DNA of 64,000 nt from JBKCUK01 sp046318415 (GCA_046318415.1 JBKCUK010000004.1:124001-188000), one strand, 5' to 3'; positions 43,389 through 53,628 are shown, counted from the first letter of the stretch. Numbers and translations are program-made. Notes: generated by a model from the sequence alone, not told the origin.

Positions 43389-44189
43389 TCAAGGGTTACG
43401 AACAAGAGTGACGGGACCTGCCGCAAATTTCTTGGCGGCGTCTTTTAACCACGCTTGGTACTCTTCTTGGCTGACGGCACGAATTTCAATGGGCATAAAA
43501 CCGTGGTTCACACCGCATAGCTCGGAACACTGCCCATAGTAGATGCCTGGCTTGGTAATTTGAAACCATGTTTCACGCAAACGCCCCGGCACAGCGTCTT
43601 GCTTTACCCCTAATGCTGGCACAGCGAAACTATGCAGAACATCGCCGCCCGTGACCATCAGACGGACCTTGGCGCCCACAGGCACCACAATGGGATGATC
43701 CACAGAGAGTAAGCGTACGTGTTCAGGCTTCAGGTCCTTATCCGCGATCATGTAACTATCAAAGCTAAGCTTATGATCGGGGTATTCATAGCTCCAATAC
43801 CATTGGCGTCCGATGGCTTTGATCACCAGATCCGCAGTTTCCGTTCGTTCCATGAACTGAAGCAGACGAATGGAAGGCACCATCAGCGCTAAGATCATTA
43901 AGGTTGGAATCAATGTCCAGATGACCTCCAGCTTTGGATTATGACTAAAGCGCGCGGGCTTTGGATTGCGGTGCGCCCGAAAGCGGTAGATCACGTAAAA
44001 CAACAGCGCAAATACAATAACCGCAACCACAACCATCAGCACCAGCAAAATATGATGCATGCTGTGAATGCGCTCCATAACCGGTGATGCCGCGGGCTGA
44101 AAGTTTAGTTGCCAAGGTTCAGGCTGGGCAGCGTAGCCAACGGTAAAACCCAGTATCCACAACAAAAAAAAGTTAAGACCTCTCTGCAT
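43389..44189 (-). CDS. ctaC: Cytochrome c oxidase subunit II
   Basis: Electron-entry subunit with the CuA centre. The signal peptide starts at ATG 44189 (MQRGLNFFLLWILGFTVGYA). Two membrane helices follow, then the cupredoxin domain with W-rich QWYWSYEYPD and the CuA site GQCSELCGVNHGFMPIEI near the C-terminus. About 266 residues; the frame open to 44273 adds a non-conserved leader. First gene of the operon. Confidence 0.98.
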   Translation of the reverse strand: MQRGLNFFLLWILGFTVGYAAQPEPWQLNFQPAASPVMERIHSMHHILLVLMVVVAVIVFALLFYVIYRFRAHRNPKPARFSHNPKLEVIWTLIPTLMILALMVPSIRLLQFMERTETADLVIKAIGRQWYWSYEYPDHKLSFDSYMIADKDLKPEHVRLLSVDHPIVVPVGAKVRLMVTGGDVLHSFAVPALGVKQDAVPGRLRETWFQITKPGIYYGQCSELCGVNHGFMPIEIRAVSQEEYQAWLKDAAKKFAAGPVTLVRNP

Positions 44190-44377
44190 GGCATAAACCT
44201 TAGTTTTTTTAGGATTATAACGGGGAATTTGGGGGGATGAAAAGGGGGATAAAAAATTTTTCGCTTGTGGCAAAGACCTAAAATAGTGAAAAAAGAAGCA
44301 ATGAGGCGCAAGTAGAAAATAGGATACTTCCGCGCTTCCTCTTTAAAGTGCATAAACAACAAGGAGAAGGGAAAGCA

Positions 44378-45694
44378 ATGCTGAACCCGATCTTATTATC
44401 ATTTGTTCTTTTATTTAGTGCATTTCGCGCGATCGCCTCTGAGCCCGCTGCGGATGAAATGGTTGAATTCAAATACCGCCCATCAGGGCAAGAAGAGCTT
44501 GTGACTGTCGCCGTTCCATATTTCAAGGATCCAGCTAAAGTGAAAGCGGATCAGAAATATGGCGCATTCGAGAGTTATACTTACGCGAAATCAGGCGAGA
44601 CACCCATTGCGCTCGTGCAATTGGGCTCTCGGGCTGTGCGCGCCAACCTTCCAAAGGGGCATCCTTTGGCTGTCGAGAAAACCAAAGTGATCTTTGGCAT
44701 CTATTTGCCTGAAAACCATAACGGCAGTAAATTACCCCTTGTTGTCTTATTGCCTGGAAGTTCTGGGGAATCCAACTTTGAGATCCAGTTTTCTAAATTC
44801 CTCAATCAAAAAGGCTACGGCGTTCTGGTTATGCATTCCAATGCATCCCGGGGTCTTCACGGGTCTTCAAGCAAAAATCAGATGGCCGTTAGTCTTTATG
44901 CCAATGTTTCCGATGCATTAATCCTTGGAAACTATGCCAAGGGACTGTCCTTTGTGGCTGCCGATAACATCAACCTCATTGGTGATTCCTACGGGGGTGT
45001 GGTTGCCCTGCAATGCGCTGATGATGCGATCCTCAGACATTTTTGTCGCGGCCAATCGCCTTATCATCGGATTGCGTCTGTGGGTGGGTTGCCCATCATT
45101 CAATTCAAAGATACCCGATTCACCACAATGGCGAAGGTGGGCGTCTTTCATGCGCTGAAGGATGAATGGAATAAGTTTGCTGCCGTTGAGTCGCTGGTCA
45201 ATCGTCATCGCGACGCTGAAGGTGAACTTCCTGATCATGTTAAGTTGCGGGTGTATTCTTCGGGCGGTCACAATTTCCAACATTTTCCCCATGCCGATAA
45301 AGCTGAAGGTGTGGTGGTTCGACATCCTGAAGCACAAAACCTCAGTGAGCGTTGCATGTACCTTCATGCAACCCTCAATCAGATGGACCCAGGTGTTTCC
45401 ATTGATTTGACCGATCCATCGCAATTGATGCCTGTGATGGGTGACATCATGGCGAACACCACCTTTAGTGTGTTGGTGGACCATCAAGTCCCAGCCGAGG
45501 GCGCTACCTTACTGAGCAAAGATCAGATCGGCAACGACCCCACAAGGCTTGTGGGTACCAGTGTTGCTTTAGCTGATATGATTGCAGCTTATTTCAACGT
45601 CCCTGTTCCGAAGGGAACCGCCACGTGGATGAGCAAAAGTGCCCGCGAGCAATTCCTTTATGATATCGAGGGTTTTTTGGGCGATCGATACTAG
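44378..45694 (+). CDS. Exported alpha/beta hydrolase of dienelactone-hydrolase type
   Basis: The 438 residues begin with a signal peptide (MLNPILLSFVLLFSAFRAIAS). The alpha/beta hydrolase core has PLVVLLPGSSGESN (oxyanion part), the nucleophile elbow GDSYGG (Ser near 204) and a late His in SSGGHNFQHFP. A long C-terminal extension follows, with PSQLMPVMGDIM. ATG at 44378 is chosen for the strong AAGGAGAAGGG upstream. A terminator follows. The substrate is unknown; export suggests an envelope or host target. Confidence 0.8.
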   Translation: MLNPILLSFVLLFSAFRAIASEPAADEMVEFKYRPSGQEELVTVAVPYFKDPAKVKADQKYGAFESYTYAKSGETPIALVQLGSRAVRANLPKGHPLAVEKTKVIFGIYLPENHNGSKLPLVVLLPGSSGESNFEIQFSKFLNQKGYGVLVMHSNASRGLHGSSSKNQMAVSLYANVSDALILGNYAKGLSFVAADNINLIGDSYGGVVALQCADDAILRHFCRGQSPYHRIASVGGLPIIQFKDTRFTTMAKVGVFHALKDEWNKFAAVESLVNRHRDAEGELPDHVKLRVYSSGGHNFQHFPHADKAEGVVVRHPEAQNLSERCMYLHATLNQMDPGVSIDLTDPSQLMPVMGDIMANTTFSVLVDHQVPAEGATLLSKDQIGNDPTRLVGTSVALADMIAAYFNVPVPKGTATWMSKSAREQFLYDIEGFLGDRY

Positions 45695-45716
45695 TCCAGA
45701 CCAGAATCAAATTTTT

Positions 45717-45743
45717 AAGGGCTCCTTCAAGGAGCCCTTTTTG
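45717..45743 (+). terminator. Rho-independent terminator
   Basis: Perfect stem AAGGGCTCC/GGAGCCCTT with a 5-base loop, followed by TTTTT, right after the hydrolase gene. It may also act on the convergent thiolase gene. Confidence 0.93.
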
Positions 45744-45749
45744 TTGCCC

Positions 45750-46934
45750 TTAAATGCGCTCAATCGCGAGGGCGAGGGCCTCACCACCCCCAATACACAG
45801 GCTGGCAATGCCCTTCTTGAGGTTGTGTTGCTCTAGGGCATGGAGCAGCGTGACCACAATGCGCGCACCCGTTGCACCGATGGGATGACCAAGGGCGCAG
45901 GCACCGCCATGGACATTCACCTTAGATGGATCCAAACCGAGGTCTTTAATGGCAGCCATGGTGACCACGGCAAAGGCCTCGTTAATTTCGTAAAGATCGA
46001 CCTCGTCCTTCGACCATCCCACTTGGCGAAGCAATTTATCCATGGCGCCCACAGGGGCCGTTGTGAACCACGCAGGCTCATGGGCGTGGCTGGTCATGCC
46101 TTTTAAGACAGCGCGGATAGGCAGGCCCTTTGCTTTGGCTTCTTGAGTGGACATGAGAATGAGGGTCGCTGCACCATCGCTAATAGAGCTGGAGTTGGCC
46201 GCCGTGACGGTGCCCCCTTCTTTAAAAGCCGGTCGCAGGGTGGAAATTTTATCAAGCTTGACTTTCAGGGGTGTCTCGTCGGCCGTGATTTCGGCCATTT
46301 CCCGGCCGACTTTGCTGGTGATGGTGGCAATCTCGCGCTCAAAAGCCCTAGCTTCGATGGCTTTGAGGGCTTTTTGGGTCGAGCCCACAGCGAAGGCATC
46401 TTGATCCTCGCGGCTAAAGCCATAGCGCTCGGCAGTCGCTTCTGCGAAAACGCCCATGGCTTTACCGCGGTCATAGGCGTCTTCAAGGCCATCCCGCATC
46501 ATGTGATCGATCACCTCGCCGTGTCCCATGCGAAAACCCGCGCGCGCTTTGGGTAGGAAATAGGGCGCATTGGTCATACTTTCCATGCCACCGGCGGCAA
46601 CCACTGTGGCGTGTCCGGTGAGAATGCTTTGTGAAGCAGACATAATTGCCCGCATTCCAGAACCGCAGACCTTGTTCACGGTGTTACTGCTTGTGGATTG
46701 GGCAAGTCCCGCTTTTAAGGCCACCTGGCGGGCAGGCGCTTGACCAAGCCCTGCAGGCAGGACGCAGCCCATCCATACTTCTTCCACACTAGAGCTGGAG
46801 AGGGAGATTTCGGTGAGACTGGCCGCTAAAACCTGGGCAGCAATCTCTGGCGCGCTGAGGTTTGTAAGACTTCCCTGAAAAGCACCCAGGGGAGACCGCT
46901 TGGCAGCAACAATGGCAATATCATGTAAGTTCAT
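45750..46934 (-). CDS. Acetyl-CoA C-acetyltransferase (thiolase)
   Basis: Biosynthetic-type thiolase, 394 residues. The acyl-carrying cysteine is C90 in NKVCGSGM; NEAFAVV, the His in GGACALGHPIGATG and the second Cys in ASLCIGGGEA are all conserved. It condenses two acetyl-CoA to acetoacetyl-CoA or cleaves it. No phaB or other partner is adjacent, so the pathway (PHB, ketone or fatty-acid use) is open. It converges on the alpha/beta hydrolase gene. Confidence 0.97.
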   Translation of the reverse strand: MNLHDIAIVAAKRSPLGAFQGSLTNLSAPEIAAQVLAASLTEISLSSSSVEEVWMGCVLPAGLGQAPARQVALKAGLAQSTSSNTVNKVCGSGMRAIMSASQSILTGHATVVAAGGMESMTNAPYFLPKARAGFRMGHGEVIDHMMRDGLEDAYDRGKAMGVFAEATAERYGFSREDQDAFAVGSTQKALKAIEARAFEREIATITSKVGREMAEITADETPLKVKLDKISTLRPAFKEGGTVTAANSSSISDGAATLILMSTQEAKAKGLPIRAVLKGMTSHAHEPAWFTTAPVGAMDKLLRQVGWSKDEVDLYEINEAFAVVTMAAIKDLGLDPSKVNVHGGACALGHPIGATGARIVVTLLHALEQHNLKKGIASLCIGGGEALALAIERI

Positions 46935-47344
46935 GGCTGATGACTCATACCGTTGTTAATTTTTTATGATCGTCATTGCATCACAGAAATCTAACCATAG
47001 TCTTAACGCCTGGCATAGAATTTAAATTTTTTAACTTAAAGTCCAAGCAATTCTAATTGGTACCTGTTGAGGGATGCTGTCTCAAAGCTCTCCCTCCTAA
47101 GTGCTCTCGAGCGATCTGGCTGAGGGCCGTCCAAAGGGGTATGGAGATTGAAACCTAAAAGATTGAATAAAAAGCTAATTTTCCCGCTATGTCACCTGAT
47201 CCTTCACCAAAGCAGCAGGGGCTGGTGAATAAGGCTACTGAAAAGCGCTTCACCTACAACATGGGAGGGCGCGGCGTACCCCCTCGCTTCTGAATGGGAT
47301 TTATACTAAGATGGGCCGATTCAAAATAGGGGAGGAGAGTCATC
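46935..47344. other. 410-bp intergenic stretch
   Basis: No clear gene is seen. A 34-codon frame (47189-47293, encoding a basic tail with GGRGVPPRF) lacks a ribosome site and is left unannotated. Divergent promoters for the thiolase and yggT are expected here. Confidence 0.5.
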
Positions 47345-47653
47345 ATGGACATTGTCATTTGTCCTCTTTTGCAAGTGATCAATACGGTATTGTCTCTATA
47401 TACATGGGCGGTGATTCTGGCCGTGATTCTCAGCTGGTTGATGGCATTCAACGTTTTAAATGGGAGCAATCGTTTTATTTTAACGGTTGCGGACATGCTC
47501 TTTCGCGTAACCGATCCTCTTTTATCCAGGGTGCGTCGTTTTTTACCTGATCTGGGCGGAATAGATTTTTCACCTTTGGTGATTATCCTTGCCCTGTATT
47601 TTGTCGAGCATTTGTTGCTGCGCATTATGCTGAAAATGAATTGTTTCGTTTAA
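47345..47653 (+). CDS. YggT family membrane protein
   Basis: Two-helix inner-membrane protein, 102 residues: LLQVINTVLSLYTWAVILAVILSWL and then VTDPLLSRVRRFLPDLGGIDFSPLVIILALYFVEHLL. The central TDPLL-R-R-LP-GGIDFSP block is the YggT signature. GGAGGAG stands before the ATG. In relatives it is linked to osmotic shock tolerance. folD starts 22 bp downstream, so the two may be one transcript. Confidence 0.95.
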   Translation: MDIVICPLLQVINTVLSLYTWAVILAVILSWLMAFNVLNGSNRFILTVADMLFRVTDPLLSRVRRFLPDLGGIDFSPLVIILALYFVEHLLLRIMLKMNCFV

Positions 47654-47675
47654 AATAAGACTGGATAAACACGAC

Positions 47676-48554
47676 GTGAGTGCAACCCTGATCGATGGCC
47701 GCCAGGCGGCCAGTTACTTGAAGAAGAAAATTGCCGGCCATGTGAGTGTGCTGCAGCGTGAGCATGGAATTGTGCCAGGTTTGGCCATCTTGCGGGTGGG
47801 TGACAATCCCGCAAGCCAATTATACGTGAACTCAAAGTGTCGCCAAAGTGAAGAGGTGGGCATCCATGCGTTTCCCCATTACCTTCCCGAACATGCCCGC
47901 CGCGATCAGGTGATTGAGGCGATTATGCGCCTGAATGCAGATCCTTTAGTCCATGGCATTATTGTTCAGCTGCCGCTGCCAGAACATCTCAATAGTCTCG
48001 AGATCATCGATTGCATTGATCCTCGCAAGGACGTGGATGGTCTGCATCCCACCAACTTGGGTCATTTAATGATGGGCGGCAAAGGCTATGTTCCTTGTAC
48101 GCCCCAAGGCTGTTTGATGCTGTTAAAGACCGTGCATAAATCCCTCAAAGGTCTTCATGCGGTCATCATTGGTCGCTCGAACTTGGTGGGAAAACCCCTG
48201 TCATTTCTGTTGCTGCAAGAAAACTGTACGGTGAGCGTGGTGCACACCAAAACCCAGAACATCGCGCAAGAATGCCAGCGGGCCGATATTCTCATTGCCG
48301 CGGTGGGTCAACCCAGGCTGGTCAAAGCCCACTGGATTAAGCCGGGCGCAACGGTCATTGATGTGGGCATTAACTTCCTAGTCAATGCCGATGGCTCCTC
48401 TGATGTGGTGGGCGATGTGGATTTTGAGGTGGCAAAAGATGTGGCAGGCGCCATCACCCCTGTTCCCGGTGGCGTGGGTCCGATGACGGTGGCCTGCCTT
48501 TTGAAAAATGTGGTGGATGCCGCCCAGTCTTATGCCGAAAGGGCGTCTCGTTGA
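47676..48554 (+). CDS. folD: Methylenetetrahydrofolate dehydrogenase/cyclohydrolase
   Basis: Bifunctional enzyme of one-carbon metabolism, 292 residues, starting at GTG. Signatures are LAILRVGDNPASQLYVNSKCRQSEEVGI (catalytic Lys), HGIIVQLPLPEHL, CTPQGC, VIIGRSNLVGKPLS (NADP site) and TPVPGGVGPMTVACLL. The usual yggT-DUF167-folD order lacks the DUF167 gene here. Confidence 0.98.
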   Translation: MSATLIDGRQAASYLKKKIAGHVSVLQREHGIVPGLAILRVGDNPASQLYVNSKCRQSEEVGIHAFPHYLPEHARRDQVIEAIMRLNADPLVHGIIVQLPLPEHLNSLEIIDCIDPRKDVDGLHPTNLGHLMMGGKGYVPCTPQGCLMLLKTVHKSLKGLHAVIIGRSNLVGKPLSFLLLQENCTVSVVHTKTQNIAQECQRADILIAAVGQPRLVKAHWIKPGATVIDVGINFLVNADGSSDVVGDVDFEVAKDVAGAITPVPGGVGPMTVACLLKNVVDAAQSYAERASR

Positions 48555-48562
48555 AGAGGGCG

Positions 48563-48802
48563 CTAAAGGGCGCTGTGGGATCCATCACACAACGGAGTGT
48601 CCTTAGAAGCCTTACAGCCGCAGAAGTATACGGTTTTTGATTCAGCTGCGGTCCATGCTTGCGATTTAAGCCCTGATCCCTTATGGGCGCCATCGCAGAA
48701 CGGTTGGTTACTGCTGCGCCCACAGGTGCACCAATAATAAGTTTTGCCTGCCTCCACTTCGACGGCGTATGGACCTTTTTGGGCGCAAATCACATCACTC
48801 AT
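48563..48802 (-). CDS. CDGSH-type iron-sulfur protein with two domains
   Basis: A 79-residue protein with two CDGSH motifs: [16 protein letters not shown] and [16 protein letters not shown]. Each should bind a 2Fe-2S cluster by three cysteines and one histidine. Double-motif small proteins are widespread in bacteria and resemble mitochondrial MiNT/CISD3. ATG at 48802 with AAGGGG upstream is chosen. Role is probably redox or Fe-S transfer. Confidence 0.93.
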   Translation of the reverse strand: MSDVICAQKGPYAVEVEAGKTYYWCTCGRSSNQPFCDGAHKGSGLKSQAWTAAESKTVYFCGCKASKDTPLCDGSHSAL

Positions 48803-48874
48803 GTTCATCCCCTTCATTTTACAAAAGATTGTGTTAGTGTATGCACAAATGAAGCTGTGACAAGGATTTTAGCA

Positions 48875-49375
48875 ATGGCAGATCAAAATTCTGAAACGAC
48901 AGTTGAGCTGTTTACCGACGGTGCCTGCAGTGGCAATCCAGGTCCTGGCGGATGGGGTGTGCTGTTGCGCACCGCGGGCGACAAGACCCTCGAGCTTTCT
49001 GGTTCAGAAATGATGACCACCAACAACCGCATGGAACTGATGGCGGCCATTAGGGGTCTCGAGGCACTCAAACGCCCCGTCAAAGTCGACATCTATACCG
49101 ACTCGCTTTATGTGCGTGATGGCATGACCCAATGGCTGGAAAAGTGGAAGCAGAACGGTTGGAAAACCGCTGGCAAGCAAGAGGTGAAAAACATCGACCT
49201 GTGGCAGCAACTGGAAGCCTTGTGCGCCAAACATCACGTCACCTGGCATTGGGTGCGAGGGCACGCCGGCCATAAGGAAAATGAACGGGCAGACTTTCTG
49301 GCCCGCCATGCCATCGTCCAAGCCATGATGCAAGAAACCATGGCCGCTGCAACGCCTGAGACAAAGCCCGCCTAG
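48875..49375 (+). CDS. rnhA: Ribonuclease HI
   Basis: Removes RNA from RNA-DNA hybrids. The 166 residues carry the catalytic acids: [40 protein letters not shown] and NERADFLA. The ATG at 48875 with AAGGA upstream gives the family N-terminus; the open frame to 48683 is only antisense of the CDGSH gene. A 20-residue Ala/Thr-rich tail extends the fold. Confidence 0.97.
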   Translation: MADQNSETTVELFTDGACSGNPGPGGWGVLLRTAGDKTLELSGSEMMTTNNRMELMAAIRGLEALKRPVKVDIYTDSLYVRDGMTQWLEKWKQNGWKTAGKQEVKNIDLWQQLEALCAKHHVTWHWVRGHAGHKENERADFLARHAIVQAMMQETMAAATPETKPA

Positions 49376-49553
49376 GACTTAGCATGCTTTTCCGCCCCTT
49401 TTATTTTCAAGCCTAAGCCTCAAGCGTCCAAGCAAGCACACCCAGAAACATATCCATAAGTCACTTGTATTATCCAAAATGGTACATTAATTGACTTTTA
49501 AACTATTTTTATTATGTTGAAGGTGATGACATTGATAAGATGAGGAGACAACA

Positions 49554-52500
49554 GTGCGTAACCTCTACGCCCGACTGCTGATTTCAACCTTCGTGGCGAC
49601 AACGGGTATTCAAAGTTTATCCGCATCCCAGCAAAACCTACAGCCCCCAACAACAGCGCCAAAAAAATTGACAATCAATTTTAAGAAACGTAAGGAAGCT
49701 GGCGGTTCTTCGGGTGAAAGTGGCGCTAATTCTGGATCTGAGCGGTCAGCTTCGCCTTCCCATGACCCAGAACCAGATCTGCAAGCGCCCGCTGCTAAGC
49801 GAATAAAACTGGGAGAGCCTCAGGATGGCGCGAATCCGCACACGTTTGCGCAACAGCCCCCACTTGGCGCTGCTGTAGGGCCAGGTCCGATCGCAGACAC
49901 CATGCAGGTTGATCCGTTTTTCGGGGGGCAGACGTTCAGCACAGGCCAGGCGGCCAGCCCCTTCGCACCGCCAGTTCATCAAGCGTTAAATGTATGGATC
50001 AAGCCCGATCCAGGGGCTTTGCCTGGGAGCTTGGCTGCCCAGGGGTCTCAATGCACTTCTGCGACATTTATAAAACCAGACCCCATGGCCCAAGGGACGC
50101 AAGGGGATGGTAGGGATGCCATGGACGTGGATGACGATGAATCCCAAGGGAAAAAGGCTGAGGCTATGGCACCAGCGCCAGACCTGGACTACACTTCCGT
50201 TGCGTTTCCCGTACCTGACTTTGAGCGCATGACTTCCCCAACTTTTCAAGAGGTGGAGCGTTGGGTGCATCAGGCCAATCGTGGCGACCAGCAGGCGCAA
50301 GCACGGGTGATCGAGCGCCACAGTATGGGTGCTTTGCCTGAGCTTCTGATTCCTTTGATTCGTCTAGATTCTTGGTATGAAAATTTCGACCAATGGGTCC
50401 TTGATGATCTGCAGCGCGGCGACCTTGCATTGACGGTCAACAAAGATCTTCTGCTCAACAATCAGGATCTGCAAAAAAAGATCAACGCGCGGACAAAAAG
50501 CCAAGATCCCAAACAAGCCGGCGCAGCCTATACCCTTCTGGGACTGATGGCCGAGGCATCTAAAGATTCTGCAACAGCAAAAAAACATTTCAAAGTGGCG
50601 GCGGAAAAAGAGCATACCCAGGGGATGTACCATTTTGCGCGCGTAACTCAAGAAACGAATAAAAATTTCAAAAAAGGCGACATTTTTCTTCTTTATAAGA
50701 AGGCAGCCCTTATGGGCCATGCAGACGCCCAGTATCGCGCAGGTAAAATGCGTTATATTAGCAGCGGCATCATTAAAACTGATGATAAAAGCCAAGAAGA
50801 TTATTTTTTAATGGCTGCCAAACAGGGGCACCGGGACGCACAGCACAGCATAGGGAAAGATTCTTGGGGGCTTCATGCCGCCGAACAGGGCCATGCGGGA
50901 AGAGCGTATGATATTTGGAGGCAGTACCCAAAGGATTCTGAACAAAATGAACGAAACTTTCAGCTTTACCTTCGGTGTCTACAGCTAAAGCATGAAGCGG
51001 CATTAGAAGCAGTTAAGAGTAATCATGGTATTCTTGCACATTTGTCTGATGACCAGCGCAAGCATATTCTACTTTTGATCAAGAAATATGCAGAAGAGGG
51101 GCATGAGCAATCGCCCTTTCGTTTATGTTTTTGGTATCTATATGGTATCGGTGTTGAGAAGGACCTGGATAAAGCTTTTTCCTACTTTGAGAAAATCAAA
51201 CAGCGCCAAGGTAATTGGTATTACGTTCAGGATTTCCGGTCTGACTTGATTGATGCTTTACTGGTGAGTGGCACCCCCAAACACCTGGAACACGCCGTGG
51301 AAGTTTTGCAGGATAAGTACCAAGTTAACGGGACCGGAAGAACAACGCTTGCGCTTGACCAGGTCGCAAAGCTCATGCTGAACAGGGACCAGCTGAGCGA
51401 GACACACAAGGTAAATCTCGACTCTCTAGCAAAAAACTTTGTTGGTTCGTTTGCCAAAGGGGTACCTCAAGAGCTTCAAAATTTACATTCACCGAGTTAC
51501 ATGAACCAGGGCTGGTATATTCCTTTTGGTTTGTATTCCATCCTCCATGGTATGAAGTATTCGCACCCGAAGGCACTGGAATTAACTGAAAATGATGCAA
51601 GCTGGTTAGGTTTAAAGAAATATTTGGAAGGGGGTCAAATTCATTTACCTTTAGAGGCATATAATTTACTCTTTAAAGACAAACCTTCATTTATTTCACA
51701 AAACATCGCTGTCTTAAGACTTGGTTTGAGTGTGCAAAATGCAGAGCCAACCTTTAAAAGAAGAATCTTAGGTTCACTGGCTGATAAGGGCGATGTGGAG
51801 GGCCTGAGGGAGTTATCTAAGTTAGCTCTGAAGGCGAATCTTAGCGAGAAAGTGGTCAAAACTGCAGAAAATTATCTTTTGCGAGCAGCAGTCAAAGGGG
51901 ATGCAGAATCTTTCGAGCTTTTGGGCAAGCTGTATAGTGGTGATTATGGTTTTATCGAGAATCCCCAACAGGCTCTTAAGTATTTTCAGCTAGCCAAAGA
52001 TGCAGGCAGAAGAGGGCTAAGCCTGAAGATTGCAAAGCTTCAGGAAAAAACTTCCGGGAGCAATGATGCGCATGGAATACTTAAGATCTATGAGGCAGCT
52101 GCCCGTGCGGGCCAACCAGAAGCCATATTGAAAGTACTGTTGGCCTGTCTTGATTTGCCGGATTCTGTGGATCATCCCCTCAATCATTTTGAGAAAAAAT
52201 TAAGGGCGTATTTTTTTAAAGCTGCCCATTATGAAGCTATGCCTGACCTTGAGTGGGCTGGCCCTCAAAGGTCCTGTTTTTATTTTGGACGTGATCCGGC
52301 CATTGGTGAATTTTGCATCGAGCACGGTTTGCTTTCTGGTTTTCAAGGAGAGCATGATAAAACCAGAGCATTCCTAAGCTATTATGAAAAGCTTATGGAG
52401 TCCATAAAACCAATGGCTGAAGCTGGTGATGTACAGTGTCAAAATTACCTGGGATTTTATGGATACGTACGCCAAAAAGTCTTGAAAGACGCTCAGTATA

Positions 52501-53585
52501 CTGACGCCAGTAGCTGGTTAGTCAAAGCCAAGGAGCAAGGACTATGGCAGGCCTTTGCAACTTTGCAGCAGTATCATGACAATCACCTCTCCACCTTCGG
52601 GCTTGTTGCGGAAGCGGTTGATAGACAAATCCAAGGCCAGCCTATGGTTCCCTTCCTTCAGCATTTTATCATGCAGCGTCTATCAACGGCGAAAATCCAA
52701 CATGAAGCACCCCGATATGATAAGTTGGTCCATGATCTGGGGGAAATGGCGGGTGAATTCGGATTATTCGCCGATCTCAACCATCCAGAAGCCCGTGAAT
52801 CTGACAGTATGAAGCGCGATCGTGCGCCCAAGGTTCCCGTGCTGCATGGGATCTATCAACCGTTATCAGATCTTGCTGTTGAGGCTCTTTTCCTGCTGCG
52901 GCACCTGGAACAGCATCCAGGCTTATTGCTTAATGTGATGAGTATAAACACAAATCAGGCTTGTATGCAGATCCAAGGAACATCCAGATTTTATCAATAC
53001 TCGATCATCAAACATTTTTCGAATGACGATTATGATGGTCTTCAAATGATATCCGTTGTGGAAGATCAAGATGGCGTCCTGAAAAGGCTTGCTTCGCTTG
53101 TTGATGGAGAGAACCCGCTATGGCTCAAGGCTCAACCAGCCTATGAGCAGGCTTTGAAAGTCATCTTGGATGACAGTTCCTACCTCTTGGCAAAGTACAA
53201 AAAAAACCTGAGTGAATACAGTGTGTTAAACGCGCACATCCCTACCCTTGAGAGTAATGATCCCGAAAAACCAGATCTTTTGGCGCGAAAAGCAAAGCTG
53301 GAGGCCAAACTCCAAAGTCTCGCCACGCAATTAAACCAACTGGACCAAAATCCAGAACCAAGTGATGAACAAAGGTATATTCAGATTCTAAGAGACTTGC
53401 CAAAGCGTATTCGCCAAGCGGTGATGGACCATCAAGGGCGACGTAATAAAATGTTTCTTGAGGCCAATCCTTGGATAAAAGAGCTTCCTCCTGCGCCACC
53501 GGTGCGTCCTGTTGTTGCCCCGTCACCAGCCCCCGCTCGCCAAGGAGGGCAACCCCAAGGCGATGATGAGATGCAGGTGGATTGA
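49554..53585 (+). CDS. Very large exported Sel1-repeat protein with NLS-like motif, putative effector
   Basis: 1343 residues from a GTG preceded by GAGGAG. Residues 1-24 form a signal peptide. Residues 30-220 are low-complexity Pro/Ser/Asp-rich with KKRK (44-47) and PAAKRIKLG (79-87), almost identical to the c-Myc nuclear localisation signal. From about 320 to 1000 there are Sel1-like/TPR helical repeats (AAYTLLGLMAE, ADAQYRAGKMRY, FRLCFWYLYGIGVEKDLDKAFSYFEK, ESFELLGKLYSG). A coiled coil lies near 1240-1270 and a Pro-rich tail ends in DDEMQVD; MQVD and MDVDDDE also occur in the N-terminal region. Sel1 proteins mediate host contacts in Legionella and Coxiella. Delivery to a host nucleus is inferred. 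Confidence 0.75.
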   Translation: MRNLYARLLISTFVATTGIQSLSASQQNLQPPTTAPKKLTINFKKRKEAGGSSGESGANSGSERSASPSHDPEPDLQAPAAKRIKLGEPQDGANPHTFAQQPPLGAAVGPGPIADTMQVDPFFGGQTFSTGQAASPFAPPVHQALNVWIKPDPGALPGSLAAQGSQCTSATFIKPDPMAQGTQGDGRDAMDVDDDESQGKKAEAMAPAPDLDYTSVAFPVPDFERMTSPTFQEVERWVHQANRGDQQAQARVIERHSMGALPELLIPLIRLDSWYENFDQWVLDDLQRGDLALTVNKDLLLNNQDLQKKINARTKSQDPKQAGAAYTLLGLMAEASKDSATAKKHFKVAAEKEHTQGMYHFARVTQETNKNFKKGDIFLLYKKAALMGHADAQYRAGKMRYISSGIIKTDDKSQEDYFLMAAKQGHRDAQHSIGKDSWGLHAAEQGHAGRAYDIWRQYPKDSEQNERNFQLYLRCLQLKHEAALEAVKSNHGILAHLSDDQRKHILLLIKKYAEEGHEQSPFRLCFWYLYGIGVEKDLDKAFSYFEKIKQRQGNWYYVQDFRSDLIDALLVSGTPKHLEHAVEVLQDKYQVNGTGRTTLALDQVAKLMLNRDQLSETHKVNLDSLAKNFVGSFAKGVPQELQNLHSPSYMNQGWYIPFGLYSILHGMKYSHPKALELTENDASWLGLKKYLEGGQIHLPLEAYNLLFKDKPSFISQNIAVLRLGLSVQNAEPTFKRRILGSLADKGDVEGLRELSKLALKANLSEKVVKTAENYLLRAAVKGDAESFELLGKLYSGDYGFIENPQQALKYFQLAKDAGRRGLSLKIAKLQEKTSGSNDAHGILKIYEAAARAGQPEAILKVLLACLDLPDSVDHPLNHFEKKLRAYFFKAAHYEAMPDLEWAGPQRSCFYFGRDPAIGEFCIEHGLLSGFQGEHDKTRAFLSYYEKLMESIKPMAEAGDVQCQNYLGFYGYVRQKVLKDAQYTDASSWLVKAKEQGLWQAFATLQQYHDNHLSTFGLVAEAVDRQIQGQPMVPFLQHFIMQRLSTAKIQHEAPRYDKLVHDLGEMAGEFGLFADLNHPEARESDSMKRDRAPKVPVLHGIYQPLSDLAVEALFLLRHLEQHPGLLLNVMSINTNQACMQIQGTSRFYQYSIIKHFSNDDYDGLQMISVVEDQDGVLKRLASLVDGENPLWLKAQPAYEQALKVILDDSSYLLAKYKKNLSEYSVLNAHIPTLESNDPEKPDLLARKAKLEAKLQSLATQLNQLDQNPEPSDEQRYIQILRDLPKRIRQAVMDHQGRRNKMFLEANPWIKELPPAPPVRPVVAPSPAPARQGGQPQGDDEMQVD

Positions 53586-53628
53586 TCCATAAGATCCATG
53601 AAACCTCTTATTGTCCACCAACACCACC

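Noticed and set aside
44918..45487. 189-codon antisense frame over the alpha/beta hydrolase
   Set aside because: Shadow of a gene with clear catalytic motifs on the other strand.
47189..47293. 34-codon frame before yggT
   Set aside because: No ribosome site and no known family; kept only as a remark on the intergenic stretch.
47254..47625. 123-codon antisense frame over yggT
   Set aside because: YggT signature is clear on the plus strand; the antisense frame is a shadow.
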